The notes under the pieces: model-generated
Databases searched by the model: none
The model's input: the letters and a program-made list of their open reading frames with translations, nothing else
What the model was told of the DNA's origin: nothing
Shown: in pieces, positions 34,530-43,785 of the stretch
Layout of the letters: each line of letters starts with the position of its first letter
Numbering within the stretch: position 1 is the first letter of the stretch
Position numbers and translations under genes: made by a program
From: Saprospiraceae bacterium
Lineage (GTDB): Bacteria; Bacteroidota; Bacteroidia; Chitinophagales; Saprospiraceae
DNA length: 64,000 bases
Assembly: GCA_016706365.1 (NCBI GenBank)
Contig: JADJJU010000012.1
Coordinates: 1 to 64,000, forward strand
Reading direction: 5' to 3'

Positions 34530-35486
34530 ATGAAACAAACTATTTTAGGAGCAGGTGGTGCTATTGGTATCGAACTAGCAAAAGCACTAACAGCATATAC
34601 ATCAGATATAAGGTTAGTGAATAGAAATCCCAAAAAGGTAAATCAAACAGACTCTCTTTTTCCGGCTGATCTTAGTAAAAAATCGGAGGTATTCAAGGCA
34701 ATTGAAGGTTCAGCTATAACATATGTAGTTGTTGGATTTCCTTATAAGACAAGTGTCTGGAAAGAACTTTGGCCTGCATTTATTCAAAATGTAATTGATG
34801 CATGCTTAGAATACAATTCAAAACTTGTTTTTTTCGACAATGTCTATGCCATTGGGGGCAATAATGTAAACCATATAACAGAGAACTCTCCAATAAGTCC
34901 CGTAAGCAAAAAAGGTGAGATAAGAGCTGAAGTAAACAGGCTTATTTTGGAGAATATTAAAAAAAATCAATTGCAGGCTATCATTGCAAGAGCACCGGAT
35001 TTTTTTGGAGGCACTTCAAGACAGAACAGTGTCATTATGAATCTGGTCTATGACAATCTGGTAATAAACAAAAAAGCACAATGGTTTTGTAATGCTAAAA
35101 TTGTTCATAGCATAGGCTTTGTTCCTGATCTTGCTAAAGGGACTGCAATCCTTGGAAATACCCCGGAAGCATATAATCAGATTTGGAATTTACCAACTGA
35201 TCAGCAGAGAATTACCGGAGAAGAATGGATACAGCTGTTTGCCAATGAATTAGGTAAACCAAATAAATTTACTGTCCTACCGAATTGGCTGGTGAAGGTA
35301 ATCGGATTATTTGTGCCTATCATGAAAGAATTGGCAGAAATGAATTATCAATATGACAGAGATTATTACTTCGACAGTTCGAAATTCAACGAATACTTCA
35401 AATTTACTCCAACATCTAACGCTGTTGCTGTAAAGCAGGCAGTCGAACAAATGAAAGAAAGTGAGCCATTAGCTACAGCTCGTTAA
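34530..35486 (+). CDS. NAD(P)-dependent epimerase/short-chain dehydrogenase-like protein
   Basis: 318 aa. The N-terminal Rossmann glycine motif is ILGAGGAIGIELAKAL, followed by IRLVNRNP, DLSKKSEVFKAIEGSAITYV and FFDNVYAIGG. Instead of YxxxK it has KKGEIRAEVNRLIL, and ARAPDFFGG, as in the atypical extended SDRs (NAD-dependent epimerase type). Substrate unknown; cytosolic. Confidence 0.8.
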   Translation: MKQTILGAGGAIGIELAKALTAYTSDIRLVNRNPKKVNQTDSLFPADLSKKSEVFKAIEGSAITYVVVGFPYKTSVWKELWPAFIQNVIDACLEYNSKLVFFDNVYAIGGNNVNHITENSPISPVSKKGEIRAEVNRLILENIKKNQLQAIIARAPDFFGGTSRQNSVIMNLVYDNLVINKKAQWFCNAKIVHSIGFVPDLAKGTAILGNTPEAYNQIWNLPTDQQRITGEEWIQLFANELGKPNKFTVLPNWLVKVIGLFVPIMKELAEMNYQYDRDYYFDSSKFNEYFKFTPTSNAVAVKQAVEQMKESEPLATAR

Positions 35487-35562
35487 ATGTTGAGCCTGGT
35501 AAGTGTATACATTGCAATTTGCCGCGCAAAAGAAACGACATGACCCTAATTAAATATAGAAC

Positions 35563-35937
35563 ATGCAAGAAATCAATGCTATCAACATTATGGACAAGTT
35601 TTCATTGTTTGAAAAGCGATGGACACCTCACATTATCGGAGAACTCAATGGACAATATGTGAAACTTTGTAAACTCAAAGACGAGTTTGTTTGGCATAGC
35701 CATGAAAACGAAGATGAACTTTTTATGGTATTTAAAGGAACTCTTTTGATGGATTTTCGGGATGGAAGAACAGTTGAAGTTAAGGAGGGTGAAATTCTAA
35801 TTGTTCCCAAAGGTGTGGAACACAGGCCTCATACAAATGGAGAAATTGTATTTAACCTTCTTTTTGAACCAAAAGCCACTTTACATACAGGAACTGTCGA
35901 AAGTGAAATGACTGTGAAAGAATTGGGATGGATTTGA
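35563..35937 (+). CDS. Cupin domain protein
   Basis: 124 aa. Motif 1 is FVWHSHENEDELFMVFKGTL (His, His, Glu ligands) and motif 2 is GEILIVPKGVEHRPH. Typical of the small mannose-6-phosphate-isomerase-like cupins; a metal-binding beta-barrel of unknown substrate. Confidence 0.85.
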   Translation: MQEINAINIMDKFSLFEKRWTPHIIGELNGQYVKLCKLKDEFVWHSHENEDELFMVFKGTLLMDFRDGRTVEVKEGEILIVPKGVEHRPHTNGEIVFNLLFEPKATLHTGTVESEMTVKELGWI

Positions 35938-36074
35938 CAAACTCTTTACTTGGAAAATGAGATTTCCCTTTTCTTTAACTGGTGAGAATTAATTTGTATA
36001 ATTGCAAGTCGCTGAAATGTGCGCAGATAAAAAATGTTGATCAAAATAATAACGATTAAACATAAGGCCTGCAC

Positions 36075-38145
36075 ATGAACAAAGCATTTATCACCCGCAT
36101 TATTCTGTTATCCGTTTCTTTTTTGCTGAGTAAGAATGCGGACTCCCAAAACTTAGATTCTTTATTTACCGTATGGCAAGACCAATCGCAACCTGACTCC
36201 AACAGAGTAAACGCCTATAAAGACTATATTTGGAATGCTTACCTTTTCTTAATGCCTGACTCAGCCGCATTCCTGGCAGAAGAACTGCATGTTTATGCTA
36301 AAAATCAAAAATACATAAAAGCGGCTGCTGTTGGATTCAATATTCAGGGCATAGCAAACACTGTTCAGAGTAACTATAAACTTGCACTGGAATACTTCGA
36401 AAAATCAATGGCAATTTTCGAAGATATTGGCGATAAACAAGGCATCGCCAGCAGCCTGAACAATTTTGGTCTTATATATTCCAACCAGGACAACTACCCG
36501 CTCGCGATAGAATACTACGAAAAGTCACTTGCAATAGCAGAAGAAATGGGTGACAAACGCAGCATTATTAATAGCCTCATGAATATTGGCAATGTTTACA
36601 AAAAAGAAAGTAATTACCCCGCAGCCCTGCAATCCTACCAAACATCTCTTTCACTAATGGAGGAAACCGGCAATCTTAAAGGCATAGCAAATTGTCTGAA
36701 CAGTATTGGGATGATTTACGATGATCAGGGAGATTATCTCCGTGCCTTAGAGTACTATGAAAAGTCCCTTTCGGCAGGGGAAGAAATTGGCGATATAAAC
36801 ACCATCGCAAATAGCCTGAACAATATTGGTATTGTTTACCAAAGTCTGAACAATTACCCACGAGCTTTAGAATACTTGAGTAAGGCACGGGAGGTAAACG
36901 AAGAACTTGGAAACAAAAAGTTGTTGGCGAATAACCTGAATAATATTGGCCTCATTTACATAGATCAGGGAAACTATCCCCTCGCCCTGGAATACTCCGA
37001 AATGGCGTTGGCACTTCGGGAAGAAATCCAGGATAAAAACGGCATCGCTGCTTGCCTGAACAATATAGGCATCATTTACCAAAAACAAGGCAAGTCAAAA
37101 CTGGCCTTAAACTATTGCGAAAAAGGTTTGGAGCTGGCCAAAGAAATTGGCGCTTTAGACTGGCAAAAAAATGCCTCCCAATGCCTGTATGATACCTACA
37201 AGGCCATGGGCAACAACACCAAAGCATTAGAATATTATGAGAAGATGATTGTGCTCAGAGACAGTATCTACAATGAGGAAAACACCAGGAAGCTTACCCG
37301 CATTGAAATGCAATACGAATTTAATCAAAAGGAAGCGGCCGCTCAAGCTGAACAGGAGAAGAAGGATGCTATTGCAACGCAGGAACTGGAACGGCAGAAA
37401 ATGACCCGAAATGGTTTTATAGCCGGCTTTACCGTGATGCTGCTTTTCGCCGGGGTATTTTTGGGGCAACGAAACAAGATAGGAAAAGAGAAAAAAGAAG
37501 CGAAGAGCTGCTTCTCAATATCCTTCCTGCTGAGGTGGCGGAAGAATTGAAAGCTAAGGGCGAAGCTGAGGCAAAACTCATTGATGATGCAACGGTTTTG
37601 TTCACGGATTTTAAAGGCTTTACCGGAATGTCGGAAACTATGACACCAAAAGAATTGGTGGCAGACTTAAACCACTGCTTTTCAGCTTTCGACAGAATTA
37701 TGCAGAAATATGGTATCGAGAAAATAAAAACCATCGGCGACGCTTATATGGCCGCCGGAGGTTTGCCTACTCCAAATGCTACCCACGCTAAAGATGTGGT
37801 TATGGCTGCGTTGGAGATCCGGGATTTTATTGAAAATGGAAAAGTTGAAAAAACAGCACAAAACCTTCCCTATTTTGAAATACGCATTGGGGTTCACACC
37901 GGTCCGGTTGTAGCCGGAATTGTGGGCGTGAAAAATTCCAATACGATATTTGGGGCGATACAGTTAACACTGCCAGTCGCATGGAAAGCAATGGCGAAGT
38001 GGGCAAAGTCAACATCAGCCAGGCAACTTTTGAATTGCTAAAAGATGACCCTGATTTCGCTTTTGAAAGCCGGGGTAAAATTGAAGCGAAAGGAAAAGGA
38101 GAAATGGAAATGTATTTCGTTAGTGGAAAAACAGAAACAGTGTAA
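36075..38145 (+). pseudogene. TPR-adenylate cyclase (class III), two frameshifts
   Basis: About 690 aa if joined. Signal peptide, then eight or so TPR units of the tetratricopeptide-12 kind (YEKSLAIAEEMGDKRSIINS, LNNIGIVYQSLNNYPRALEY) from residue 90 to 390, a coiled coil, one membrane helix (NGFIAGFTVMLLFAGVFLG), then a cyclase domain. The frame slips at an A run near 37488-37496 and again at AAAAA near 37930. The cyclase retains both metal Asp (VLFTDFKGFTGMSE; IKTIGDAYMAAGG) and, in the third frame, DIWGDTVNTASRMES. Lys in EKIKTIG and Asp in GDTVN favour ATP as substrate. Repairing two A runs restores it. Confidence 0.78.
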
Positions 38146-38570
38146 AAACGACATATAACCTAATTATTTGTTGTTTTAAACTACCTCCCTTATACAAGTA
38201 GCAAGTCTTTTACGTAAATGAGCAGGAAAGAATTACCATTGCATATTTGACGGACTCATACTCTTCAGAGAGCCAATTTGTTATCGCAACACTAAAACCA
38301 CCTTCTACCACAATATTTTTATGTATTACTTTCAGTGATTTAAATCATTAACGAGCGTGTTTAAGATCATATTTACAAAACTTTTCCCGGAATACTTTTG
38401 TGAAAAGAATTCAATTCAATCATTTGATAATTTTGTGCCGGAATAAATCATTATGCAGCTTGCTAAGCAGGCATATTCAAAATTCAATATCTTCAAAACC
38501 GCCACCTTCGTATATCTTCAAAATCCTGCTCAGGCAGTCATAACTAAATTAGTATATTTTTAACACTTTC
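38146..38570. other. Intergenic, no gene seen
   Basis: About 425 bp of AT-rich DNA between the cyclase and pyruvate-kinase-like genes. I see no open frame, RNA gene or strong hairpin. Confidence 0.5.
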
Positions 38571-40028
38571 ATGGAAGACCTTAAACAACTTCAAGTCGAT
38601 CTTCAGGTGCTCGAAAAGAAAATATCTGATGCGAGTTCAAATCGCATAAAGCTTATTTCCGGACTGCATATTTTGCAACAAAATAGTGCCAAAAATCTGA
38701 TCCAATATCTTGCTCTTAGAAATGAAGACATTCGCTTATTACAGGATAACCTGCACCAGGCTGGCTTGTCAAGTCTGGCAAGTTCAGAAAGTCATATTTT
38801 GAAACAAATCCAATCTGTCAGACAAAGGCTGGGTGCCACATTAATAGAAAATGAAATATCAGCTTCTGATTTTTATAGTGCACAAAATGAATTAAATCAA
38901 TTCACTTACAATCTATTTGGAGATAAAAAAGATGCTTCTATTCCGCATATCATGGTTACACTTGATACCTCCTTTGAAGATAATATCCCTTTAATAGGGA
39001 ACCTAATAGTTGCAGGAATGAATGTAGCACGAATTAATTGTGCGCATGGCGATGAAAAAAATTGGTTGACATTGATTGAAGCAGTGCATGAGGCAGCAGA
39101 TAAAAGTGGAATTCCCTGCAAAATATACATGGATATTGCGGGACCAAAAATGCGCGTGGATTTGCCTGGAAAAGGAAAGAAAAGTGGCAAATTGAAAGTG
39201 AATATAGAGATGGAAATTTTGTTGGTTGAAACCGGAACAGAAGTAAAACACAATGAAGTTGCAATTGCCTGTTATGAAATTGGAATTTTTACAAATTTAA
39301 AAGAAGGTGAGCGGATCATTATTGATGATGGTAAAATTGAAGGGATAGTAATTCTGAAAAATGAGGCTCAATATTTGAAAATTACAAGGATCTCATCAAA
39401 AAAACCATTTATAAAAAAAGATAAAGGATTAAATCTCCCAGACACTCACATCGATCTGCCGGCACTTACCAATGCTGATTTAAAAGCAATTCCATTTATT
39501 GCCCAATACGCTGATATCGTCGGCTGCAGTTTTTTGCGTAAACCTGATGATCTTATATTGATTAGGGAAATATTCAGTAAATATGAAAGCAAACCAAAGC
39601 TAATTTTAAAGGTAGAAACGCCTGATGCTGTAATTAATCTTCCCTCCTTGTTGCTCGAAGCCATGAAAGATGAATCATATGGTGTGATGATAGCACGAGG
39701 AGACCTTGCAGTTGAGATAGGTTTTGAGCGCTTAAGCGAGATACAGGATGAGATACTATGGATTTGTGAAGCTGCGCATGCTCCGGTTATTTGGGCCACA
39801 CAAGTCCTCGAATCCTTTAATAAATCCGGTATTGCTACCCGAAGTGAAATTACTGATGCTGCTCATGCTGCTAAAGCTGAATGTGTAATGCTTAATAAAG
39901 GTGATTACATTGTCGATACTATAAAGCTACTAAAGGAAATTCTCAGCAAGAGCGGGGGCCATCGGCAGAAAAAAAGGTATACCATGCGTCCTTTAAATAT
40001 TGCAACACATTTCTTTAATCAATCTTAA
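38571..40028 (+). CDS. Pyruvate-kinase-like protein with N-terminal helical extension
   Basis: 485 aa. Residues 1-120 are helical and unlike pyruvate kinase. From about 125 a pyruvate kinase barrel is clear: IMVTLDTSFEDN, MNVARINCAHGDE, YMDIAGPKMRVDLPG, a B-domain (LLVETGTEVKHNE...EGERIIIDDGKIEG), LPALTNADLKAI, LILKVETPDAV (catalytic Lys), VMIARGDLAVEIGFE, and VIWATQVLESF. The usual C-terminal allosteric domain is missing, and the SGET element has become CVMLNKGDY. Active residues are largely kept, so phosphoenolpyruvate chemistry is possible but altered substrate or regulation is likely. Confidence 0.78.
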   Translation: MEDLKQLQVDLQVLEKKISDASSNRIKLISGLHILQQNSAKNLIQYLALRNEDIRLLQDNLHQAGLSSLASSESHILKQIQSVRQRLGATLIENEISASDFYSAQNELNQFTYNLFGDKKDASIPHIMVTLDTSFEDNIPLIGNLIVAGMNVARINCAHGDEKNWLTLIEAVHEAADKSGIPCKIYMDIAGPKMRVDLPGKGKKSGKLKVNIEMEILLVETGTEVKHNEVAIACYEIGIFTNLKEGERIIIDDGKIEGIVILKNEAQYLKITRISSKKPFIKKDKGLNLPDTHIDLPALTNADLKAIPFIAQYADIVGCSFLRKPDDLILIREIFSKYESKPKLILKVETPDAVINLPSLLLEAMKDESYGVMIARGDLAVEIGFERLSEIQDEILWICEAAHAPVIWATQVLESFNKSGIATRSEITDAAHAAKAECVMLNKGDYIVDTIKLLKEILSKSGGHRQKKRYTMRPLNIATHFFNQS

Positions 40029-40114
40029 AACGTAAATACATAGATAACCTGAGTTCAATGGTTCATCTCAAAGTCGGAATTGGCGAAATTCATTGCCTCA
40101 GAGTGGACAAAATC

Positions 40115-40210
40115 TTGTAACCCCGGATGCAATCCGCGGGAAAGAAACAAAAGTGCACAGTTTTGGCGTTATTTTTGCTTTTAAGATGCAAAAATCATGA
40201 CAAAATCATG
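40115..40210. repeat. REP-like repeat, copy 2
   Basis: AACCCCGGATGCAATCCG is followed by AGTTTTGGCGTTATTTTTGC and AAGATGCAAAAATCATGACA, the same order of blocks as at 27437-27540 (CCCCGGAT..., GTTTTGGCGGCATTTTTGC, AAGCAAAAATGGTGACAAAA). The copies differ at several bases. Intergenic palindromic element, with no gene in 40029-40300. Confidence 0.6.
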
Positions 40211-40300
40211 TGGTGGTAAATCTATAGAACTCATCTTAGATAAGAAAGCCTGTGAACAATAATTGCGTTATCCATTGCAGTCCGGATCAAACATAGAAAT

Positions 40301-41116
40301 ATGGAGCTAGAATTTTTACTTGAATATAATCCTGTGTTGCTTGCTCTTTTTGCAACGCTGTTTACTTGGGGTGTGACTGCTCTAGGATCGTCAATGGTTT
40401 TTTTCTTTAAAACTATCCATAACAAAATACTAAATTCAATGCTGGGCTTTGCAGCAGGAGTAATGATAGCTGCCAGCTTTTGGTCCCTTCTTAAACCAGC
40501 AATAGAAATGGCTGAGGAAAACGGAACAATACCCTGGGTGCCTGCACTCGTTGGATTCTTATCCGGAGGGGCATTCTTATTTCTTATAGATAAATTATTG
40601 CCACACCTTAACTTAGGCTTAACTATTGATAAAGCAGAGGGCGTTAAAACAACCTGGCAAAGGAGTGTTTTACTTGTACTGGCAATTACCCTTCATAACA
40701 TACCTGAGGGACTAGCTGTCGGTGTTGCTTTTGGTGCACTTGCTAATAATCCGGATGTAGGAGTGCTTTCTGGTGCAATGGCGTTGGCGATTGGTATAGG
40801 TTTGCAGAATTTTCCGGAAGGTGCTGCCGTTTCGATTCCTTTAAGAAGGGAGGGATTTTCAAGATTAAAGGCATTTAATTACGGTCAATTATCCGGAATT
40901 GTGGAACCATTCGCCGGAGTACTCGGTGCATATCTTGTTCTGACAATTGAACCAGTATTACCTTATGCCCTTTCTTTTGCAGCTGGTGCCATGATTTTTG
41001 TTGTAGTCGAGGAATTAATACCTGCTTCTCAGGCAGGCAATGAAACGGACTTATCGACTATTGGAGCCATGATAGGATTCGCCACAATGATGTTCCTTGA
41101 TGTTGCATTGGGATAA
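40301..41116 (+). CDS. ZIP-family metal transporter (GufA-like)
   Basis: 271 aa with about eight membrane helices. Metal-site motifs are LAITLHNIPEGLAVGVAFG in TM4 and IGIGLQNFPEGAAVSIPLR in TM5, the diagnostic HNxPEG and QNxPEG of ZIP transporters. VVVEELIPASQ is the usual TM6 element. It imports Zn2+ or related divalent metals across the inner membrane. The GufA branch has this size and motif pair. Confidence 0.88.
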   Translation: MELEFLLEYNPVLLALFATLFTWGVTALGSSMVFFFKTIHNKILNSMLGFAAGVMIAASFWSLLKPAIEMAEENGTIPWVPALVGFLSGGAFLFLIDKLLPHLNLGLTIDKAEGVKTTWQRSVLLVLAITLHNIPEGLAVGVAFGALANNPDVGVLSGAMALAIGIGLQNFPEGAAVSIPLRREGFSRLKAFNYGQLSGIVEPFAGVLGAYLVLTIEPVLPYALSFAAGAMIFVVVEELIPASQAGNETDLSTIGAMIGFATMMFLDVALG

Positions 41117-41304
41117 AAAGGATAAAACACTACCTCCAAATTACCTTAACCTTTCCTGGTTGACCATTTCACAGCAAGTCTGCTAAATCCCAAATTGACA
41201 AATTATAAATCCTGCAAAGAGCCAATTTTCATCCCCAAAACATGATTTTCGTCATCTTTTGAAAATTCAACAAAAAATAGATGCAGTATCAGATATATTT
41301 AAAT

Positions 41305-41331
41305 TAGCTTTGTGAGCGAATATTCACTTAC
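41305..41331 (+). promoter_or_regulatory. -7 element and TetR-type operator
   Basis: TAGCTTTG at 41305-41312 fits TAnnTTTG; a -33 TTG is not obvious. Overlapping it, 41312-41331 is a near-palindrome around GAATATTC (GTGAGC on the left, ACTTAC on the right). The core AGCGAATATTCAC recurs at 43531-43543. Confidence 0.55.
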
Positions 41332-41346
41332 ATAAATATAAATAAG

Positions 41347-41757
41347 ATGAACGGTAAAAATAACATAGCGATCGGCTTTCTGACAATGGGGCTTTTTATG
41401 GCTTACGGATTTCTTCTAATTTATCTTCGTGACTTTGCTCCAGGTAAGGAAGAATGGGTAAACTCATACAGTGTCGGAAAACATTTTGAAAGCAGGTTGG
41501 CTCATGTTCACGGCAACCTCTTCGCATTTCTAAATATACTAATAGGTTATCTTCTCATGCATTTTAGTGATAAACTTCAAAATGTAAAGGTGATTTCGTG
41601 GTTGTCATTGACAGGAATATTGATGCCTGTTGGAATTCTGGCAGAGATTTACTTTGGTTTATCACCGATTTTTGTAATTATAGGAGCAATAGCAATGACA
41701 TCTTCTGTGATTTGGCTGGGAATTGCCTTTTTGAAAATGAAATTTATTAACAAATAA
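41347..41757 (+). CDS. Four-helix membrane protein
   Basis: 136 aa with four membrane helices (about 8-27, 58-78, 85-105, 108-130). RLAHVHGNLFAFLNILIGYL in helix 2 contains two His and recalls small heme- or copper-binding membrane proteins, but I do not recognise the family with certainty. First gene of the TetR operon, 3 bp before the regulator. Confidence 0.7.
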   Translation: MNGKNNIAIGFLTMGLFMAYGFLLIYLRDFAPGKEEWVNSYSVGKHFESRLAHVHGNLFAFLNILIGYLLMHFSDKLQNVKVISWLSLTGILMPVGILAEIYFGLSPIFVIIGAIAMTSSVIWLGIAFLKMKFINK

Positions 41758-41760
41758 AAA

Positions 41761-42354
41761 ATGAAGGAAACAATTTCTGATAGACAACTCGAGATCATCG
41801 AAGCAGCAGGTAAAATACTGACAGATTCAGGTGTAAGTGGTTTAACTATTAAGAACCTTGCTAAGGAAATGAAATTTTCGGAAAGCGCCATCTACAGACA
41901 TTTTACGAGCAAGGAAGAAATAATTATTGCCTTGCTTGAATATCTTGCTATCAGTATGGATGAACGTTATACTAATGCAATTTCTGCCGAACAATCACCT
42001 GAAGAAAAATTCACAACGCTGTTTCAAAATCAATTTTCTTTCTTTCAAAAGAACCCTCACTTTGTAGCTGCGGTATTTTCTGACGGACTGATGGAAGAAA
42101 GTCAGCGCATCAACGAAACAATATTGAAAATAATGGGTGTAAAAATGAAACACTTGATGCCTGTTATTATGGAGGGACAGCAAAAGAAAGTATTTACAAA
42201 TGCAATCACATCAGATGAATTAATTCAAATTGTGATGGGGACTTTCAGGTTGCAAATGTATAAATGGCGAGTTGCAAACTTTCAATTTGACATTGTTAGA
42301 AATGGAGACAATATTATACAATCCCTTTTAACACTCATAAAAACCAAATCCTAA
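41761..42354 (+). CDS. TetR-family transcriptional regulator
   Basis: 197 aa. The HTH is RQLEIIEAAGKILTDSGVSG followed by LTIKNLAKEMKFSESAIYRH and FTSKEEIIIALL, the TetR_N signature. The C-terminal ligand domain (FFQKNPHFVAAVFSDGLMEE...LMPVIMEGQQ) is of the TetR_C_11-like group. It probably represses the operon through the GAATATTC palindrome at 41312-41331. In Bacteroidota such regulators usually precede TolC/RND efflux genes, which fits the TolC remnant downstream. Confidence 0.87.
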   Translation: MKETISDRQLEIIEAAGKILTDSGVSGLTIKNLAKEMKFSESAIYRHFTSKEEIIIALLEYLAISMDERYTNAISAEQSPEEKFTTLFQNQFSFFQKNPHFVAAVFSDGLMEESQRINETILKIMGVKMKHLMPVIMEGQQKKVFTNAITSDELIQIVMGTFRLQMYKWRVANFQFDIVRNGDNIIQSLLTLIKTKS

Positions 42355-42752
42355 TGAAAAAACTAACTCCCTATTTCCTCGCTATAATTTTAGCGGGATT
42401 TGGTTTACTGACATTATTCCTAAGCACCTCTGTTATTTTTGACTTATTTGGCATCAGAGCAAAAGAAGGCAACTATGTTCTGTTTGTTGTTTGGTCAAAT
42501 TTCATCAGTAGCATTCTTTACTTAATAGCAACTTATGGGTTTATTAAAAGCAGGAAATGGACGGCTAAAGTGCTGAGTATTTCTTCAATTATTTTAATTG
42601 TTGCTCTTTCAGGCTTGTTTTATCACATTGATTCGGGTGGTATTTATGAAACAAAAACGATAGGCGCAATGGTATTCAGAATTTCAATAACTCTAGTATT
42701 TACAATCATTGCCTATCTCCTATTTAACAAAAAACTACGTACTAAAAATTAA
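42354..42752 (+). CDS. Small membrane protein
   Basis: 132 aa with four membrane helices. The start overlaps the TetR stop by one base (TAATG), so translation is coupled. The family is not recognised; KSRKWTAKVLSISSI is a loop-helix junction typical of small DUF membrane proteins. It belongs to the TetR operon. Confidence 0.72.
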   Translation: MKKLTPYFLAIILAGFGLLTLFLSTSVIFDLFGIRAKEGNYVLFVVWSNFISSILYLIATYGFIKSRKWTAKVLSISSIILIVALSGLFYHIDSGGIYETKTIGAMVFRISITLVFTIIAYLLFNKKLRTKN

Positions 42753-42763
42753 AAATAACAATC

Positions 42764-43225
42764 ATGAACACATTAAAAATTATCGCATCAATAATAGTTA
42801 TAAGCAGCTTTACGATGAGTTGTGGAAATACGACTGACAACAAATCTGAAGTAAAAACTGAAGCACACAAAGAGCATAACCAGGATGAACAAAACGAGAC
42901 AATTAAACTCAGCAATGGAGAGAAATGGTCTGTCAATGAAGAAATGAAACCTTTTATTATAGAAGCTGAAAGCATTTTGACACAGTATATTGAATGCGGA
43001 AATTCTGACTACAACACACTTGCGAAGAAGTTAAAGGAGAAAAACACCGGACTCATAAAAAGCTGCACAATGCAAGGTGAAAGTCATGATGAATTGCACA
43101 AATGGTTACATCCGCATATGGAACTAATTGAATCATTATCAAATGCTACCACAACAGAGGAAGCAAATGAGATTATAGCTACTCTTCAAGCATCATTTTC
43201 AACTTATAATCAATATTTCCAATGA
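42764..43225 (+). CDS. Small lipoprotein
   Basis: 153 aa with lipobox FTMSC. After an acidic linker (TEAHKEHNQDEQNE) comes a helical domain: NGEKWSVNEEMKPFIIEAES, IKSCTMQGESHDELHKWLHP. CTMxGxxHxxLHxWLxPH looks like a ligand motif with one Cys and three His. I have seen similar small lipoproteins beside metal or redox genes in Bacteroidota but cannot name the family. The next gene overlaps its stop (ATGA). Confidence 0.7.
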   Translation: MNTLKIIASIIVISSFTMSCGNTTDNKSEVKTEAHKEHNQDEQNETIKLSNGEKWSVNEEMKPFIIEAESILTQYIECGNSDYNTLAKKLKEKNTGLIKSCTMQGESHDELHKWLHPHMELIESLSNATTTEEANEIIATLQASFSTYNQYFQ

Positions 43226-43509
43226 ACATTATAGAAATTCATAACCAGGAAAAAGAAGTTTCATCAGTAAGTTAATTTAAGGGTGAACTTGGAACAACAA
43301 CTGCCATACAATTGCAAAGAAATGGCACACTTAAAGAACATATCACTAAAACACCCTCATTGTTGCTTTGTATCAGCGGGTTGGTTACGTATAAAGATGA
43401 GAATGAAGTTGAAGTAGCATTAGAATCCGGTGATTATGTAATCATATCACCTAATGTGAAACATTGGCTTTTCGCTTCTTTAAAATCCCAACTAGTCCTA
43501 TTGAAATAA
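43222..43509 (+). pseudogene. Small cupin with an in-frame TAA
   Basis: ATG 43222 overlaps the preceding stop. After MNIIEIHNQEKEVSSVS comes TAA at 43273-43275, and the same frame continues FKGELGTTTAIQLQRNGTLK, CISGLVTYKDENEVEVALES and GDYVIISPNVKHWLFA to TAA. The intact protein is 95 aa, a one-domain cupin. Either one substitution or two compensating small slips (GTAAGTTAATTT for GTAAAGTTATTT) could account for it. Confidence 0.6.
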
Positions 43510-43522
43510 AAAAATTTGAACC

Positions 43523-43651
43523 ATGAAGTTAGCGAATATTCACAAACATTACTTAATCCTGCTTTTGCTTTTTGCAGGATTACTAAGCACTCATGCCCAA
43601 ACATGGACCTTGCAACAATGCATTGCTACAGCCCAAGTGCATAATAAATAA
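43523..43651 (+). pseudogene. N-terminal remnant of a TolC-family outer-membrane efflux protein
   Basis: ATG 43523 gives a signal peptide (LILLLLFAGLLSTHAQ) and TWTLQQCIATAQVHNK, the conserved start of TolC-type proteins (WTLxQCIxxAxxxN), then TAA. The usual length is about 430-470 aa, so the gene is reduced to its first 42 codons. A copy of the TetR operator core lies in codons 3-7. The efflux genes that normally follow are absent. Confidence 0.7.
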
Positions 43652-43785
43652 ACCTATTAATTCATACCAGACAATATTTGCGAAAATGTAAAGCATGACT
43701 AAAGTCAGTGGATAAGCTGATAGGGCTCATAGAGTGAACTGGTTTTTTATTTGAATCTTACATTGAAATAATAAGATACGAATCC

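Noticed and set aside
3098..43275. Stop-codon reassignment or programmed readthrough
   Set aside because: TAA, TAG and TGA all end intact genes in this window, the interrupted codons correspond to different residues, and no recoding signal is visible.
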